Shown here one piece after another: positions 15,454-17,043 of a stretch of DNA of 17,043 bases; within the stretch, counting starts at the first letter, position 1, and every line of letters begins with the position of its first letter. The notes under the pieces are model-generated. The model did not search any database, was not told the origin of the DNA, and saw only the letters and a list, made by a program, of their open reading frames with translations. Where the stretch lies: assembly GCA_007134805.1 (NCBI GenBank), contig SLKB01000185.1:1-17043 (forward strand), read 5' to 3'. The translations under genes were made by a program, and so were the position numbers. Source of the stretch: Paracoccaceae bacterium (GTDB lineage: Bacteria > Pseudomonadota > Alphaproteobacteria > Rhodobacterales > Rhodobacteraceae).

Positions 15454-16851
15454 ATGACCTTCACCAATATCCCGCCCACGGCCGAGTTGCAGGCGCTCGA
15501 CGCGGCCCATCACATGCATCCGTTCACCGAAAATGCGAGCCTTGCCAGGAAGGGCGCGCGCATCATCACCCGGGCCGAAGGCGTGTGGCTGACCGACAGC
15601 ACGGGCGCGCAGCTGATCGACGGCATGGCGGGGCTCTGGTGCGTCAATATCGGCTATGGGCGCGGGGAACTGGCCGAGGTGGCAGCACGGCAGATGCGCG
15701 AGCTGCCCTATTACAACACATTCTTCCAGACGACCCATATCCCGGCGCTGCAACTTGCCGCGCGGCTGGCCGAACTGGCGCCCGAGGGGCTCAACCATGT
15801 GTTCTTCGCAGGCTCCGGGTCCGAGGCGAATGACACCAATATCCGGCTGGTGCGGCATTACTGGACCCTCAAGGGCGCGCCCGAGCGCAAGGTGATCATC
15901 TCGCGGCGCAATGGTTATCACGGCTCGAGCATGGGCAGCGGCTCGCTGGGGGGGATGGCGGCGATGCACGCGCAGGGCGGCATGCCGATCCCGGATATCG
16001 TGCATATCGACCAGCCCTACTGGTATGGCGAAGGCGGCGACCAGACCCCGGAAGAGTTCGGCCGCGCCCGCGCGCGCCAGCTTGAGGAAAAGATCCTCGA
16101 GATCGGCCCCGAGCGTGTCGCGGCCTTCATTGCTGAGCCCGTGCAGGGCGCGGGCGGCGTGATCATCCCGCCCGAGAGTTACTGGCCCGAGATCCAGCGC
16201 ATCGTCGATCACTACGGTATCCTGCTCATCGCGGATGAAGTGATCACCGGGTTCGGACGGCTGGGCGAATGGTTTGGCAGCATCGCCTACGGGATCCGGC
16301 CCCATGTGATGACCATCGCCAAGGGGTTGAGTTCCGGCTACCAGCCCATCGGCGGGTCGATCATCTGCGACGAGGTGGCCGAGGTGATCGGGGGGGACGA
16401 GTTCAACCATGGCTATACCTATTCCGGGCACCCGGTCGCGGCGGCGGTCGCGCTCGAGAACCTGCGCATTCTCGAGGAAGAGGGCGTCATCGCGCGCGTG
16501 CGCGAAACAACCGCCCCATATCTTGCGCGGGCCTGGGGCAGTCTGGCCGATCACCCGCTGGTGGGCGAGGCAGTCTCGCGCGGGTTGATGGCAAGCCTTG
16601 CACTGACGCCCGACAAGGCCCGCCGGGCGCGCTTCGCCTCGGACCCCGGCGATGTGGGGTATATCTGCCGCGAATACTGCTTTGCCAATGATCTGGTGAT
16701 GCGCCATGTGGGCGACCGGATGATCATTGCCCCGCCCCTCGTGATCACCCTGGCCGAGATCGATATCCTGATTTCGCGCGCGCGCAAGGCGCTCGATCAG
16801 ACGCTTGAACATCTGGAGCGCGAAGGTCTGATGCAGCCCGCCGCCGCGTGA
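15454..16851 (+). CDS. Class III aminotransferase, SpuC-like putrescine/polyamine:pyruvate aminotransferase
   Basis: A 465-residue PLP-dependent enzyme of the omega/class III group. It resembles Pseudomonas SpuC, which transfers the amino group of putrescine (and other di- or polyamines) to pyruvate, giving 4-aminobutanal and alanine. Shared stretches are DAMAGLWCVN-like (here DGMAGLWCVNIGYG), MRELPYYNTFFQT, FAGSGSEANDTN, NGYHGSS, HIDQPYWYGEGGD, AFIAEPVQGAGG and TYSGHPVAAAVALEN. K290 in TIAKGLSSGY should form the Schiff base with PLP; D257 in IADEVITGFGR would contact the pyridine nitrogen. The start ATG 15454 has GGAG 6 nt upstream. The importer at the left edge fits the substrate. Related class III enzymes acting on beta-alanine or taurine cannot be excluded. 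A palindromic operator candidate lies upstream. Confidence 0.85.
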   Translation: MTFTNIPPTAELQALDAAHHMHPFTENASLARKGARIITRAEGVWLTDSTGAQLIDGMAGLWCVNIGYGRGELAEVAARQMRELPYYNTFFQTTHIPALQLAARLAELAPEGLNHVFFAGSGSEANDTNIRLVRHYWTLKGAPERKVIISRRNGYHGSSMGSGSLGGMAAMHAQGGMPIPDIVHIDQPYWYGEGGDQTPEEFGRARARQLEEKILEIGPERVAAFIAEPVQGAGGVIIPPESYWPEIQRIVDHYGILLIADEVITGFGRLGEWFGSIAYGIRPHVMTIAKGLSSGYQPIGGSIICDEVAEVIGGDEFNHGYTYSGHPVAAAVALENLRILEEEGVIARVRETTAPYLARAWGSLADHPLVGEAVSRGLMASLALTPDKARRARFASDPGDVGYICREYCFANDLVMRHVGDRMIIAPPLVITLAEIDILISRARKALDQTLEHLEREGLMQPAAA

Positions 16852-16875
16852 TCGCGGGCGGCCGGGCGAGGGGGG

Positions 16876-16940
16876 AGCGGCCGGCTCGGGGTGCCTCCGG
16901 CACCCGCTCGCCGGCCGCTGCCCATGCGTCCCGCATGGGC
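16876..16940. repeat. Two-hairpin intergenic repeat, copy B
   Basis: Lies 24 nt after the aminotransferase stop. The outer stem AGCGGCCGGC (16876-16885) pairs with GCCGGCCGCT (16910-16919) around an inner hairpin, GGGTGCC (16889-16895) with GGCACCC (16899-16905), loop TCC. A second hairpin pairs GCCCATGCG (16920-16928) with CGCATGGGC (16932-16940), loop TCC. The core and flanks match copy A while the stems differ by paired changes. Confidence 0.8.
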
Positions 16941-16966
16941 GGGCGCATCAGGCCGCGGGGCGCGTC

Positions 16967-17043
16967 TCAGCGTGGGCGGACGGGCCCGTCGCGCAGGGCA
17001 GCAAGGGCCATCGCGCCTGCAAGTGCGAGGCGGCGCGGCACGG
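16967..17043 (-). CDS. Possible C-terminus of a convergent gene (partial, unidentified)
   Basis: On the minus strand a frame is open from the window edge to a TGA at 16967-16969, encoding about 24 residues that end LALAGAMALAALRDGPVRPR. Codon third positions are G/C-biased like the neighbours, and the location just beyond copy B of the structured repeat would suit a convergent gene end. The stretch is far too short to name a family, and a chance open frame in GC-rich DNA is a real alternative. Nothing else is visible in 16941-17043. Confidence 0.25.
   Translation of the reverse strand, partial: VPRRLALAGAMALAALRDGPVRPR

Noticed and set aside
14491..16812. A 773-codon minus-strand open frame opposite gcdH's end, the GntR gene and the aminotransferase
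   Set aside because: It is antisense to three well-recognised proteins, is rich in Arg, His, Gln and Pro as GC-rich shadow frames are, and has no recognisable domain.
3178..16861. A shared 14-mer GTGATCGCGGGCGG at two gene ends (3178-3191 and 16848-16861)
   Set aside because: Similarity does not extend further, the first site lacks the hairpin element, and one 14-nt match of this composition can arise by chance in GC-rich DNA.

Overview
The window is GC-rich, gene-dense bacterial DNA. Codon use, protein sequences and gene order point to an alphaproteobacterium of the Rhodobacterales (Roseobacter/Paracoccaceae type). That placement rests on sequence recognition from memory; no search was run. 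I see no tRNA, rRNA, CRISPR array, insertion sequence or prophage gene. Almost all of the window is ordinary chromosomal coding sequence.

Left part (1-3181, + strand): the 3' part of a polyamine-type ABC importer operon. It holds a periplasmic binding protein cut by the window edge, a GC-rich stem-loop, and two inner-membrane permeases. The ATPase is not here and presumably lies upstream.

Middle part (3204-9753, - strand, read right to left): a tightly packed run of seven genes. They are an RlpA-like/SPOR lipoprotein, a D-Ala-D-Ala carboxypeptidase, thymidylate kinase (tmk), DNA polymerase III delta' (holB), a TatD-family nuclease, a PhnP-like metallo-beta-lactamase-fold hydrolase and an AEC-family transporter. 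Four of the junctions overlap by 1-4 bases, so translational coupling is likely. Glutamine-dependent NAD+ synthetase (nadE) lies further upstream on the same strand and is transcribed away from a 470-residue exported MORN-repeat protein on the + strand.

Right part (13340-16851, + strand): glutaryl-CoA dehydrogenase, a GntR/FCD-type regulator and a SpuC-like putrescine (polyamine):pyruvate aminotransferase. The aminotransferase has a good sigma70-type promoter. A perfect 16-bp AT-rich palindrome lies directly upstream of the -35 and is the best operator candidate in the window. Together with the importer at the left edge, the content suggests uptake and breakdown of polyamines/diamines. Glutaryl-CoA dehydrogenase would fit a cadaverine/lysine branch, but that link is inference.

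The most unusual non-coding signal is a two-hairpin element of about 65 nt. It occurs twice, each time about 20 nt after a + strand stop codon (13162-13225 and 16876-16940). The copies share a 20-nt core and short flanks, while their stems differ by paired, compensating changes. This suggests selection on structure, as in a REP-like repeat or a structured 3' end. Other points of interest are the degenerate RlpA-like domain, the 18 exact-length MORN repeats with a two-repeat alternation, and a permease with a loop of about 140 residues.
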